DNA of 64,000 bases from Candidatus Electrothrix communis (GTDB lineage: Bacteria > Desulfobacterota > Desulfobulbia > Desulfobulbales > Desulfobulbaceae), in assembly GCA_030644725.1 (NCBI GenBank), contig CP130629.1, positions 1,419,572 through 1,483,571 of the forward strand. The letters are read 5' to 3'. Position 1 is the first letter of the stretch; the number at the start of each line of letters is the position of its first letter. Of the stretch, positions 45,264-53,815 are shown in pieces. The notes under the pieces were generated by a model, which worked only from the letters and a program-made list of their open reading frames with translations, searched no databases and was not told the origin of the DNA. A program made the translations under genes and the position numbers.

Positions 45264-46724
45264 TCATTCAATATTGATTTCCGCCTTCTCATGGGTATCA
45301 AGATCGACAGCTGATACGGTAAGCATTTCATTGAGATCAAATGCAAAGCTTACATCAATATCAGGACCTCCTTTTTGCCGCTTCCCGGTAACACGTAAGC
45401 TGAAATCCCCTAAGCTGACCAAGGGAGACGCTTCCTTTTCTCCTCTTTTTTGAACGATCCGAATAACGACTTCCTCCTGGTTATCTGTTGCCGTGGTAAA
45501 CAGTTTACTTATTTCGCATGGAAATATCGAGCCTGCTGAAAGTATGACTTCAAACCTGTCTTCATGGTCTAAGATTCCAAGATCATGGGAGGTGATATCG
45601 TGAAACTCAATATCCATCAGTTCACCGCTAAGGATACCGGCCATGATGGCGGCGCCGTTGGCAACCGCTTCATCCTGATTGATTGCTTTTTTAATGAGAT
45701 CCTGCTTTTTCCCATGGGGATCAATAATATCCAGAATCAGGGTTTCCAGGGCGGGAATACGGGTGGAACCGCCCACCAGGATGACCGAGTCGACCCAATC
45801 CGTCCGCAGATTGGATTTGTTGAAGGTGGCCAGGATAAGTTCTTTTATTTCGGAAAGAAGCGATGCGACAAGCCCTTCAAAGACGGATCTCGTCAAAATT
45901 TTGTTCAGGTGCAGCGGCCCCTTCTCCGTCATGCTGATGTAGGGAATCATCAAGGTTGTTTCCATACTTGATGAGAGATCCGCCTTGGCCTTTTCCGATT
46001 GAATAACTAGTTGCTGAAAGGCTATCTTATCATGACTGAGATCACAGGAGTGTGTTTCTTTGAAATCCTGTACAACATGGTTGATAATTTGCCGGTCAAA
46101 ATTCACTCCGCCCAGGGTGGTGGAACCACCCACCGCTTTGACCTGAAAGACCCTGTCCTTGTATTCCACCAAGGTGATATCAAGGGTGCCGCCGCCCAGG
46201 TCAACCACCAACAGCTTGGCATCAGGGCGATTACTGCCGCAGCTGTAGGCAAGGGCTGCCGCTGTCGGTTCATTGAGAAGTTTACGCACCTTGAGCCCTG
46301 CCATGGCTGCCGCCCGCATGGTGGCCCGACGCTGCTGATCATCGAAATAAGCCGGAACGGTGATGACGGCATCGTGTATTTCTTCATCCAAATATTTTTC
46401 ACTGTTTTCTTTGAGACGGGCAAGAATAAGGCCTGATATCTCTTCCGGCAGATACTCCCGCTGCCGCAGCCGGTACTTCCGTTCACTGCCCATGGCAAGT
46501 TTCACATTGGCCACGGTCTGTTCACTGTTGAGTACCGCCTGATTTCTGGCCATTTCACCTATGATTTCCGGCTCGTCATCACCCTTGATGCAGACCACCG
46601 AAGGCGTGGTCCGGCTGCCCCGTTCATTGGGAATAATCAGCGGCCTTCCCTCTTGAATATAGGAAACCAGAGAGTTGGTGGTGCCGAGATCAATGCCGAC
46701 AATTCTGTTTGGTTTCTTTTGCAT
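45264..46724 (-). CDS. Hsp70/DnaK-family ATPase in chemosensory operon
   Basis: ATG 46724 is used because it stands just before the conserved start IVGIDLGTTNSLVSYI; the ORF extends 24 codons upstream with no support. The 486-residue product has the actin-fold phosphate loops (DLGTTNS, VDLGGGTLDIT), the adenosine motif ILVGGSTRIPAL and a complete beta-sandwich substrate region (DITSHDLGI to the end). It lacks the C-terminal lid helices of housekeeping DnaK (about 640 residues). This suggests a specialised chaperone, probably for assembly or turnover of the soluble array. No J-domain or nucleotide exchange factor is nearby. Confidence 0.88.
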   Translation of the reverse strand: MQKKPNRIVGIDLGTTNSLVSYIQEGRPLIIPNERGSRTTPSVVCIKGDDEPEIIGEMARNQAVLNSEQTVANVKLAMGSERKYRLRQREYLPEEISGLILARLKENSEKYLDEEIHDAVITVPAYFDDQQRRATMRAAAMAGLKVRKLLNEPTAAALAYSCGSNRPDAKLLVVDLGGGTLDITLVEYKDRVFQVKAVGGSTTLGGVNFDRQIINHVVQDFKETHSCDLSHDKIAFQQLVIQSEKAKADLSSSMETTLMIPYISMTEKGPLHLNKILTRSVFEGLVASLLSEIKELILATFNKSNLRTDWVDSVILVGGSTRIPALETLILDIIDPHGKKQDLIKKAINQDEAVANGAAIMAGILSGELMDIEFHDITSHDLGILDHEDRFEVILSAGSIFPCEISKLFTTATDNQEEVVIRIVQKRGEKEASPLVSLGDFSLRVTGKRQKGGPDIDVSFAFDLNEMLTVSAVDLDTHEKAEINIE

Positions 46725-46758
46725 TCTTTTCGATTCAGATTCTCGATTGCTGAATTCG

Positions 46759-47607
46759 TCATTCGAAAATCGATAGATTTTCCTTTGCCAATGCATTATC
46801 TGGATCTATCTCTAAAATTCTCTCTAAACTCTTCCTGGCTTTTTCCTCCATTGCCATTTCAAAATAAATAACCGCCATATTATTCAGGGCTTTGATATTT
46901 TCCGGCTCGAAAAGCAGCAATACGTTAAAGAATCCTGCCGCATCAAAGAATTGATCCTGCTTTAATAATTCCAAGCCGTTTCGAAACAGGGCTGAATATG
47001 TCTCCTGATGACCGGCCAGTTTATCCTTTGTATCCTTCAGCTCTGTTTTCAATAAACGTATTTCTTCCTGCAGGAGGCTGATTTGTGATCCGTTCTGCTC
47101 TGTTTCCTCTTGTTTCCGCTCTTCGCCGGGGCCGACACCTTTTTCAAATAACATCTTACTCAGCGCCCCTTGTTCGCCCTTTTTTTCCTTAGTTTTTTTC
47201 TTAGGCACAGATTGAAGAATACCAGGCAGCAATCCGGGCAGTAATTTGTCAATGCATGTTTGTAACTCCTCAACGCTGAAAGGGCTGGTCAGAAACATGC
47301 TTGTCTTGCTGTTGACTGATTCCTGCTCGATTTTTTCAGGATTATCACCGAGTATGAGAACCGGCGTCTGCCTGAATTTTTTTGATTTTGTCCTCATCCA
47401 TGCAAAAAGGGCAGGCCCGTTCATTTCGTCCAGATCATCGCCGCAGACAAGCAGAGCAACATCTTTTTTCTTTTGCAGAAATGTTTTTGCCTGTTTTCCG
47501 TCACCGGCTTCAATAATATCTGTAAACCCAAGTTCGCCTAAAAATGCAGCACAGGCCTTGCGATCCTCAGCTGTTTTCCGAGCCAAAATTACTTTGTGTT
47601 TTTTCAT
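46759..47607 (-). CDS. Receiver-like domain fused to coiled coil and TPR
   Basis: The 282-residue protein begins with a receiver-like domain (1-125; VILARKTAEDRKACAAFLG, LLVCGDDLDEMNGPALF). Its acidic pocket is altered (ARKTAED instead of the usual DDxxxxR). A lysine-rich linker, a coiled coil (QISLLQEEIRLLKTELKDTKD) and two or three TPRs (AAGFFNVLLLFEPENIKALN, AVIYFEMAMEEKARKSLERI) follow. It overlaps the ParA stop by ATGA. The combination suggests an adaptor linking ParA-type positioning to the chemosensory complex; that is inference from position. Confidence 0.75.
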   Translation of the reverse strand: MKKHKVILARKTAEDRKACAAFLGELGFTDIIEAGDGKQAKTFLQKKKDVALLVCGDDLDEMNGPALFAWMRTKSKKFRQTPVLILGDNPEKIEQESVNSKTSMFLTSPFSVEELQTCIDKLLPGLLPGILQSVPKKKTKEKKGEQGALSKMLFEKGVGPGEERKQEETEQNGSQISLLQEEIRLLKTELKDTKDKLAGHQETYSALFRNGLELLKQDQFFDAAGFFNVLLLFEPENIKALNNMAVIYFEMAMEEKARKSLERILEIDPDNALAKENLSIFE

Positions 47608-48356
47608 ACAATCGCCTCTACCAGTTTTTTATAATCAATTGCCCCGATGCTTCCCGGTGAATGTTCAAAAATAGTCTGACCATAGGCCGGAGCTTCAGCC
47701 AGCTTAATATTGTTTCGAATGGCGGGAAGAATCATATTGTCACCGAAATTTGTTGCTATTTCCCGGTAAATCTTCCTGGAGGTTTTGAACTGTCTGTTGA
47801 AAAAGGTGGGGATAATTCCAGCGAGGTGCAAGGCCGGATTTATTTCAGCATTTAAACGATAAATGACGCGCATCATCTCGGCAAGCCCCTCCATGGCTAG
47901 GAAATGAAATTGCATGGGAATATAAACCTCATTGGCCGCTGCCAGCGAAGTGATCATCAATCCCCCGAGGGTCGGGGGCGGATCAAGAATGATGTAATCA
48001 TACTGTGTCAAGAGAGGGGAAAGAAGGTCGGCTAGGGCAACGGCGCTTTTGGGGTCCACTCCAGATTCGAGTTCATAACTGCCAAGATCACGGGACGACG
48101 GAAGAATGGAGAGTCCCGGCAGCCGACTCTTGTAAATCGCTTTTTCTATTGAACTTTCTTTTCGCAACACATCCGTGACAGTAACTGTACACTGAACATT
48201 GCCTGCGGTGAGAATTGTCGAGGCATGGGCCTGGGCATCCATGTCGATAAAGAGCACCGTGCCTTTTTTACTGAGACCATGGGCACAATTTGTGGCGCTG
48301 GTGGTTTTACCGCTACCTCCCTTGCGATTGGCAAATGCAATTACCCTTGCGGTCAT
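47604..48356 (-). CDS. ParA/Soj-type ATPase of the chemosensory operon
   Basis: The 250-residue product has the deviant Walker A box KGGSGKTTSA, the switch FIDMDAQAHAS and Walker B-like YIILDPPPTLG. It has no DNA-binding HTH. In other bacteria ParA-like proteins encoded in chemotaxis operons (ParC/PpfA type) place cytoplasmic or polar arrays. The soluble receptor in this operon makes a cytoplasmic array plausible. The gene overlaps both neighbours (HPt protein at 48356, receiver-TPR protein at 47607). Confidence 0.88.
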   Translation of the reverse strand: MTARVIAFANRKGGSGKTTSATNCAHGLSKKGTVLFIDMDAQAHASTILTAGNVQCTVTVTDVLRKESSIEKAIYKSRLPGLSILPSSRDLGSYELESGVDPKSAVALADLLSPLLTQYDYIILDPPPTLGGLMITSLAAANEVYIPMQFHFLAMEGLAEMMRVIYRLNAEINPALHLAGIIPTFFNRQFKTSRKIYREIATNFGDNMILPAIRNNIKLAEAPAYGQTIFEHSPGSIGAIDYKKLVEAIV

Positions 48357-48772
48357 TACCTGTTCCCCGCATTTTCGATCTCTTCAGCTGCCTCACCGGC
48401 TCCTCTTTTTAACATTGCTGATACGGCATCAACATCCACCTCAACAGGCGTACCTAAAACAGCTTCCGCCACCAATGCCTTCACCGCCTCAAGACCTCTA
48501 TAGAGATCTTTTATCCGCTTTGAGTCCAGGATAACATCTCCCCGACCCGCCGCCGTGAAGGTGTCTTCCAAAATATGACTGAGATTGTCTATTCGGGTTA
48601 GACCGATCATCCGGGCCGCACCTTTCAGCCCATGGGCTTCACGTCTCATTGCATCAAGTAATGCCGTATCGTTCGGTTTTTTTTTCAGTTGAAGAAACTC
48701 CTGCTCAAGCTTTCGGAGATGCTCTTCGCTTTCACTGCCGTATAGACTTCGGAGCTGCTTATCTTCAATCAT
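48356..48772 (-). CDS. HPt domain protein
   Basis: The 138-residue, all-helical protein has the phosphotransfer motif REAHGLKGAARMIGL. It probably relays phosphate from the hybrid kinase encoded directly upstream (48804-50690) to a receiver of the operon. A short C-terminal extension (EAAEEIENAG) follows the four-helix bundle. Its last base overlaps the ParA start. Confidence 0.85.
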   Translation of the reverse strand: MIEDKQLRSLYGSESEEHLRKLEQEFLQLKKKPNDTALLDAMRREAHGLKGAARMIGLTRIDNLSHILEDTFTAAGRGDVILDSKRIKDLYRGLEAVKALVAEAVLGTPVEVDVDAVSAMLKRGAGEAAEEIENAGNR

Positions 48773-48803
48773 GACATACCCCCGGATTCTTCAACTGCAT
48801 TTT

Positions 48804-50690
48804 TCACTCTTTCAGCATCTGTTGAAGCGATTTAAAATTAAAATTATCAACCAGCCAGCCTAATGTTTTTGACGACTCAATATCAACATCCTTTATCTGT
48901 TCGATCACTGTTCTTGCCTGCTCCACATCCAGCAACAGGGCTGCGGTGCGCAGTTCGTCAAGCAGCTCTTTGGGTAGAGCCGCCAAGGCTTCTGAAGAAA
49001 TCTCACTTTTTATCTGGCTGTTACCATCTACGAAATCACTTTTTTCCGCATATCGGTAACGCAGCCCGAGCAGTCTGTCCATGGACTGGTAAATCTCTTC
49101 AGAGCGATAGGGCTTACGCACCGTGTCGTCTGAGCCTGCCTCCCTGGCTTCAGCTATCTGTTGTTTAAACACACTGGCAGTGACGGTAACAATTTTCACT
49201 TCACTACCACCGGGCAGTTGACGAATTATGCGAGTGGCTGTATATCCATCCATCACCGGCATCCGCTGATCCATCCAGATCAGATGGGGCCGCCACTGTT
49301 TAAATAACACCACGGCTTCTTTGCCGTTTTCAGCGACACGCACCCTGAAACCAACCTGCTGCAGGAGCCTCTTTAGCAACTCCTGGTTGTCCTGCTGATC
49401 CTCGGCTATTAAAATCCGATATTCGGGTTGCCCCTTTTCAAGGCCTGTAACTCGACCTGCGGCTCCTGACGTTTCTGGAAGGGATATTTCCCCCAAGGCA
49501 TGTTGAACCCTTATGGTAAAACGAAAAATCGCCCCATGCCCCCCTTCACTCTCCACATTGATATCCCCATCCATCAACTCGACAAACTGACGGGTAATGG
49601 TGAGTCCGAGGCCGGTGCCGGTTTGCGAAGTTGCGCCGCAGAGCTGTTCAAAGGGGAGGAAAATACGGTCGATATCTTCAGGTGCTATACCTGGGCCGTT
49701 GTCTTCAACCTCACCACGGAGCACGAGAAGGTCTGGGTGACCATTATCACAGTCAAGACGCAGGGTGACACTGCCTTTTTCAGTAAACTTGACAGCATTA
49801 CTGAGCAGATTCAGCAGAATCTGGCGGAGTTTCGCGGCATCCCCATGAATAAATCGGGGTAATTGCGAACTCTGATCCAGCAGGAGTTGCAATCCCTTTT
49901 CCCGGGCGGCCACCTGGATCATATCCTTGACCTCACGAACCAGTTTTCCCAGATCAAAATCCTTGGGTTCCAACCGGACACACCCGGTTTCGATTTTTGC
50001 CATGTCAAGAATGTCGTTAATCAGTCCCAGAAGATGTTTTCCCGAGCGATGAATGGTCTCCAGATCCTGTTGATACACTTGACCGACAGTCTCATCTTCC
50101 CGCATCAATTGTGAAAAACCAAGGATGGCGTTCAGCGGTGTACGCAGTTCATGGCTCATATTGGCAAGAAAAACAGATTTGGCCCGATTGGCCGCTTCCG
50201 CTCTTTTTTTTGCCTCCAGCAGGGTATCAGCCTGAAGCTGAAGATCCAGACTCTGTCGACGCAGAATTTTCTCCCGCTGTACGCTTGCCGTGAGGTCGTA
50301 AACCTGAAAAAGACAATACCGTTGCCCGGTATCCCCCTGTACCGGCTGGATGATAATGGACTGCTCTATGCGTTTACCCGAATCCTGTGGCCCCTCTCCC
50401 TGATACAGGGGCAAAGGCCTACGGTGCAACGAATGACTGAGAACGGTGGGCATTCCCTGTTCCAGAGCTGCCTGTATCCCGCTCTCCAGGCGGGCATTTT
50501 TGTCATCAGGAAAAATATCCTCCAGCTTCCTGCCGAGGACCTCTTCTGCCGCCAGCCGAGAACGACTCATCATCCAATGATTCCAAAAGCAGACCAGACC
50601 CTCCTGATCAAAGAGGATAATACCTGCATTCACCCTGTCCAGGGATGCTTCAAACAGGGACGGGGTATGACTGTTCAAAAGCCGGGTCAT
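48804..50690 (-). CDS. PAS-containing hybrid histidine kinase
   Basis: The 628-residue cytoplasmic kinase has a PAS domain (about 12-130; NAGIILFDQEGLVCFWNHWM), a coiled coil and a HisKA domain (FLANMSHELRTPLNAILGFS). HATPase motifs are NLLSNAVKFTEKG, DNGPGIAPEDI and GTGLGLTITRQF. A C-terminal receiver follows (ILIAEDQQDNQELL, LIWMDQRMPVMDG, VRKPY). Translation is coupled to cheC by an ATGA overlap. Phosphate probably moves from its receiver to the adjacent HPt protein. Confidence 0.92.
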   Translation of the reverse strand: MTRLLNSHTPSLFEASLDRVNAGIILFDQEGLVCFWNHWMMSRSRLAAEEVLGRKLEDIFPDDKNARLESGIQAALEQGMPTVLSHSLHRRPLPLYQGEGPQDSGKRIEQSIIIQPVQGDTGQRYCLFQVYDLTASVQREKILRRQSLDLQLQADTLLEAKKRAEAANRAKSVFLANMSHELRTPLNAILGFSQLMREDETVGQVYQQDLETIHRSGKHLLGLINDILDMAKIETGCVRLEPKDFDLGKLVREVKDMIQVAAREKGLQLLLDQSSQLPRFIHGDAAKLRQILLNLLSNAVKFTEKGSVTLRLDCDNGHPDLLVLRGEVEDNGPGIAPEDIDRIFLPFEQLCGATSQTGTGLGLTITRQFVELMDGDINVESEGGHGAIFRFTIRVQHALGEISLPETSGAAGRVTGLEKGQPEYRILIAEDQQDNQELLKRLLQQVGFRVRVAENGKEAVVLFKQWRPHLIWMDQRMPVMDGYTATRIIRQLPGGSEVKIVTVTASVFKQQIAEAREAGSDDTVRKPYRSEEIYQSMDRLLGLRYRYAEKSDFVDGNSQIKSEISSEALAALPKELLDELRTAALLLDVEQARTVIEQIKDVDIESSKTLGWLVDNFNFKSLQQMLKE

Positions 50691-51316
50691 GGAGCGGATA
50701 TCTCTATGGAATACCCGAAATAAGCGGCAAGCTTCTGACGGAAGAGATCCAGGGCCTGAATATCCATGAGAAAGGCGATATACCCTGCTATGTCCGCTTC
50801 TTTGACAACAAATGCCATGCGCAGCAGCAGCACATAGTCTTCATTTTTCTTTTCAGACTCGCGCATGATAATATCATGTATGCTTCCCTTGAGCGACATC
50901 GGGATCTCGGTGCTGATTTCATGATCAAGAAGATGGGAAAAATTGCTCAGGCAGGCGTTGAGAAGGATGTTCCCCACCTCTAGCAGGGCTTCCTCTTCCA
51001 TCTCGGTCAAAAAGGCCATATCCACCTCCTCTCTAAGCAGGATCCTGACCAGCTCCAGACTGTTCTCGGCAGGAAAGAGCAGGAGAGCCCGCCCGGCAAA
51101 AGGACCGCTGAACTGCTGACAGACCCCGTCGATATCCCGCTTCCCCTCCTCACCCACCTTCTTCTCCACTTCGTCACGTAGAAGGATTTCGATCTCCGGT
51201 ATGGACAGAATCACCTCCCTGCCGAGCATCTCACTGAGCGATGCGGCCGCACGGCCAACGCTGATATTGAAGGATTCAACCATAGCGTCCTGTTCCAGCT
51301 CGGATAATGTTATCAT
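50687..51316 (-). CDS. cheC: CheC-type CheY-P phosphatase
   Basis: The 209-residue protein shows the two CheC phosphatase helices. The first is in DAMVESFNISVGRAAASLSEML; the second is in EEEALLEVGNILLNACLSNF. Both keep the acidic residue and Asn of the [D/S]xxxExxN consensus, although the first is slightly altered. Members hydrolyse CheY phosphate and some also bind CheD; no cheD is seen here. It is the second gene of the operon and overlaps the cheY-like gene by ATGA. Confidence 0.85.
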   Translation of the reverse strand: MITLSELEQDAMVESFNISVGRAAASLSEMLGREVILSIPEIEILLRDEVEKKVGEEGKRDIDGVCQQFSGPFAGRALLLFPAENSLELVRILLREEVDMAFLTEMEEEALLEVGNILLNACLSNFSHLLDHEISTEIPMSLKGSIHDIIMRESEKKNEDYVLLLRMAFVVKEADIAGYIAFLMDIQALDLFRQKLAAYFGYSIEISAP

Positions 51317-51687
51317 TTTTCTCTTTCTCCGTTGGTAACAAATTCCAGGATACGCTCCTCATTCAGGGGCTTGGGCAGAAAATCCAGACCGGCAGCCCTG
51401 GCTTTGTCCTGTGTAGCCTGCTGAATATTCGCGGTGAGGAGGGCGATGGGTGTGCCTGGAAATCGTTTTCGCAGTTCTGTCCCCAGGGTCACGCCGTCCA
51501 TGCCGGGCATGTTCACATCCAGTGTTATAAAATCCACCCGGTTCTCTTCGACAATCTTGAGGGCCTCGTCGGCGTTTGCCGCATCCAGAACCTCCCAGTC
51601 GGGATAGTTTTTCAGAAGTAAACTTTTGAGCATAAAGCGGGTCAGTCGGCTGTCGTCCACTATCAGAATTGTTTTCTTGGGGTTCAC
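51313..51687 (-). CDS. CheY-like response regulator, first gene of the chemosensory operon
   Basis: GTG 51687 is chosen: it stands directly before NPKKTILIVDDSRLTRF, and the 54 codons further upstream have no CheY homology. The 124-residue receiver is complete: LIVDDSRLTRF, FITLDVNMPGMDGVTL, LLTANIQ, FLPKPLN. It is coupled to the CheC phosphatase, which probably dephosphorylates it. Confidence 0.88.
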   Translation of the reverse strand: MNPKKTILIVDDSRLTRFMLKSLLLKNYPDWEVLDAANADEALKIVEENRVDFITLDVNMPGMDGVTLGTELRKRFPGTPIALLTANIQQATQDKARAAGLDFLPKPLNEERILEFVTNGEREK

Positions 51688-52123
51688 ACTTTTTTCTCTT
51701 GGTAAATTATATTGATGGACTCGTAAAAACCTTAAGATACTGCACGACCTGGTCGCAGCATTAAAAACAGTTATTATCCGGTAAGTAAAGGGTGTCGGAA
51801 AAAATAGGGCACCAGGGAGAAGAAACAGTAACTTTTTAAAAAACAACAAGATAAGGTTTTGTATCCTCTGTAGAGGAAAAGAGTCAACCGATTATTTTTC
51901 ATATCAAAGCGGGGGCTCCATGCATCACAAGAATATCAAGAACATCCTTAAAAAACAACTTAAATTACAGTATCCAAGCTGGAAGGCACCGGGCGCGGGC
52001 CGTTCCGACATGCAACATACAGTGAGTTTTCGACCGAAGACCACACCACAATGTTACGCTTTCCAAACACACCGAAAGAGCAGCTACCCGGTCCCCCTGA
52101 ACTGCGAAAAAAGGGAGGTCGCT
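51688..52123. other. Gene-free divergent-side region upstream of the chemosensory operon
   Basis: This 436-base stretch separates the start of the chemosensory operon (minus strand) from the end of nadE (minus strand), so it should hold the operon promoter and the nadE transcript end. I see TATAAT on the minus strand close to the first gene but no good -35, the 14-base palindrome at 51864-51877, and no convincing terminator. The open frame beginning at 51920 shows no protein-like features. Confidence 0.5.
51864..51877. promoter_or_regulatory. Perfect 14-base palindrome TCCTCTGTAGAGGA
   Basis: TCCTCT-GT-AGAGGA lies about 180 bases upstream of the first gene of the chemosensory operon, in a gene-free region. 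It could be an operator half-site pair or a small hairpin; no regulator is recognised. Confidence 0.25.
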
Positions 52124-53806
52124 TCAACGGGTAAACCCATGCACAATGGGATAACGCCGACCATAGCCAAAAGCCTTGCTGGTCACCTTGAGACCCAAGG
52201 GGGCCTGCTTGCGTTTATGCTCATTGATGCGGATGCGGCGAATAATATCCTCCACCGTTGCCTGGGCAAAACCACGGGCCACAATCTCCTCAATACTCAA
52301 ATGTTCTTCAAGATAGGCGGATAAAATCGGGTCCAGCACCTCATAGGGCGGCAGATCATCCTGATCCGCCTGATCCGGTTTTAACTCGGCTGAGGGCGGG
52401 CGGGTAATGATCCGCTCCGGTATCACCTCCCCTGCCCTGTTCATCCAACGGGCCAGCTCATAAACCATGACCTTGGGCACATCAGCCAACACAGCCAGAC
52501 CGCCGCTCATATCGCCGTACAGGGTGCAGTAGCCCACAGCCATTTCCGACTTATTACCCGTGGTCAGCAGCAGGCTCCCGAATTTATTGGACAGGGCCAT
52601 GAGCAGATTTCCCCTGATCCGGGCCTGGAGATTCTGTTCCGTCACGTCCTCCTCCCTGCCGGTAAATAAAGGGGCCAGCATCGCGCTGTAGGCCTCCATT
52701 GCCGGGGCAATAGGCAACAGCTCAAAATCACAGCCCAGGTTGTCGGCCAGCTCGGCAGCGTCATCAATGCTCATCTGAGCCGTATAGGGTGAGGGCAGGG
52801 CAACACAGAGGACATTTTCGGGACCGAGGGCGGCGGCGGCCAACACTGCGGTCACCGCAGAATCTATCCCGCCGGATAAGCCGATGACCGCCTGATGAAA
52901 GCCGGTTTTATGGAGATAATCCCGCAGACCGAGAACCAGGGCCTTATCCACCTGGGCAATAGAATCTTGAGGCAGTGTGCAAGGGCGAACACAGGGGTTC
53001 GCCCCTACGGCGCTCGGCATAATTACCAGATCCTCCAGCGCAACAACAACCATCTCCTCCTGGAAGCCAGAGGCCGCAGCGCAAAGCTCTCCCCGGCTGT
53101 TCAAGGCCATTGAATGGCCGTCAAAAATCAAGGAATCCTGGCCCCCGACCTGATTCACGTAGAGCAGCGGCAGGCTGTTCTCGCGACACAGAGCGGTCAG
53201 CAGCTGATTGCGCTCAACAAGTTTGCCATGATGATAGGGCGAGGCAGAGATATTGATCAGGAGATCAAGCCTGTCATGGCCATCATGGTCATCATGACCT
53301 TGCAGCAGAGAAGCCACCGGATCAACAGGATACTGACCCGGCCAGATATCCTCACAGATGGTCAGACCAAGACGCAACCCGTGAAAGGAAAAAGGTAAAG
53401 AGGGCGGACCAGGCTCAAAATAGCGGCTTTCGTCAAAGACATCATAAGTGGGCAGCAGCTGCTTGCGCACCCGATGCAGCACGTTGCCCTGATGGAGAAG
53501 GAGGGCTGAATTATAGAGTGGTTTCCCTTTGCCCTGAGACTGTCCCTGGCGCTGTTCCGGAATACCGACAATAACCCCGATCTCACCGACAGAATGAACA
53601 AGCTCCTCCAGGGCCTGATCATGGGCTCGGAGAAAGGCTGGTCGCTCCAGGAGATCCTGGGGCGGATAGCCGCACAGGGTCAGTTCCGGGAAGATAATCA
53701 GATCGCAATCAGCCTGTTCCGCCTGCCTGATTCGCTCTGCAACCCGATCTCGGTTATAGGTAAAATCCCCGATAATCGGGTTGATTTGCGCAAGTGCTAT
53801 TTTCAT
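52124..53806 (-). CDS. nadE: Glutamine-hydrolysing NAD+ synthetase
   Basis: The 560-residue enzyme makes NAD+ from deamido-NAD+, ATP and glutamine. The N-terminal nitrilase-type glutaminase domain (1 to about 255) has Glu in IIFPELTLCGYPP, Lys in VRKQLLPTYDVFDE and Cys in LGLTICEDIWPGQYP. The synthetase domain (about 280-560) has the P-loop GLSGGIDSAVTAVLA, a TTGNKSEMAVGYCTLYGDM motif and a complete C-terminus. Two oddities are seen. An Asp/His-rich insert (QGHDDHDGHDRLD) sits in the glutaminase domain. A REP-type palindrome is translated as VGANPCVRPC in the interdomain linker (near residue 270). The reading frame is intact, so the enzyme is probably active. Confidence 0.95.
   Translation of the reverse strand: MKIALAQINPIIGDFTYNRDRVAERIRQAEQADCDLIIFPELTLCGYPPQDLLERPAFLRAHDQALEELVHSVGEIGVIVGIPEQRQGQSQGKGKPLYNSALLLHQGNVLHRVRKQLLPTYDVFDESRYFEPGPPSLPFSFHGLRLGLTICEDIWPGQYPVDPVASLLQGHDDHDGHDRLDLLINISASPYHHGKLVERNQLLTALCRENSLPLLYVNQVGGQDSLIFDGHSMALNSRGELCAAASGFQEEMVVVALEDLVIMPSAVGANPCVRPCTLPQDSIAQVDKALVLGLRDYLHKTGFHQAVIGLSGGIDSAVTAVLAAAALGPENVLCVALPSPYTAQMSIDDAAELADNLGCDFELLPIAPAMEAYSAMLAPLFTGREEDVTEQNLQARIRGNLLMALSNKFGSLLLTTGNKSEMAVGYCTLYGDMSGGLAVLADVPKVMVYELARWMNRAGEVIPERIITRPPSAELKPDQADQDDLPPYEVLDPILSAYLEEHLSIEEIVARGFAQATVEDIIRRIRINEHKRKQAPLGLKVTSKAFGYGRRYPIVHGFTR
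52982..53008. repeat. REP-type palindrome inserted in frame in nadE
   Basis: AGGGCGAACACAGGGG followed by TTCGCCCCTAC; read on the minus strand it is GTAGGGGCGAACCCCTGTGT then TCGCCCT. This is the same family as GTAGGGGCGGATCCCCGTGT in the RAYT gene and the 217-bp units. It lies in the linker between the glutaminase and synthetase domains and keeps the frame. Confidence 0.8.
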
Positions 53807-53815
53807 GATCTTCTG

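Noticed and set aside
43223-46796. Similar short stretches (CATTCGAAAATCG) upstream of the CheW and Hsp70 genes as a regulatory motif
   Set aside because: Only about 13 bases match well and the positions relative to the starts differ; chance or a degraded repeat is as likely.
51920-52324. 134-residue open frame overlapping the end of nadE
   Set aside because: About half is antisense to nadE and the rest has no recognisable features or ribosome site.
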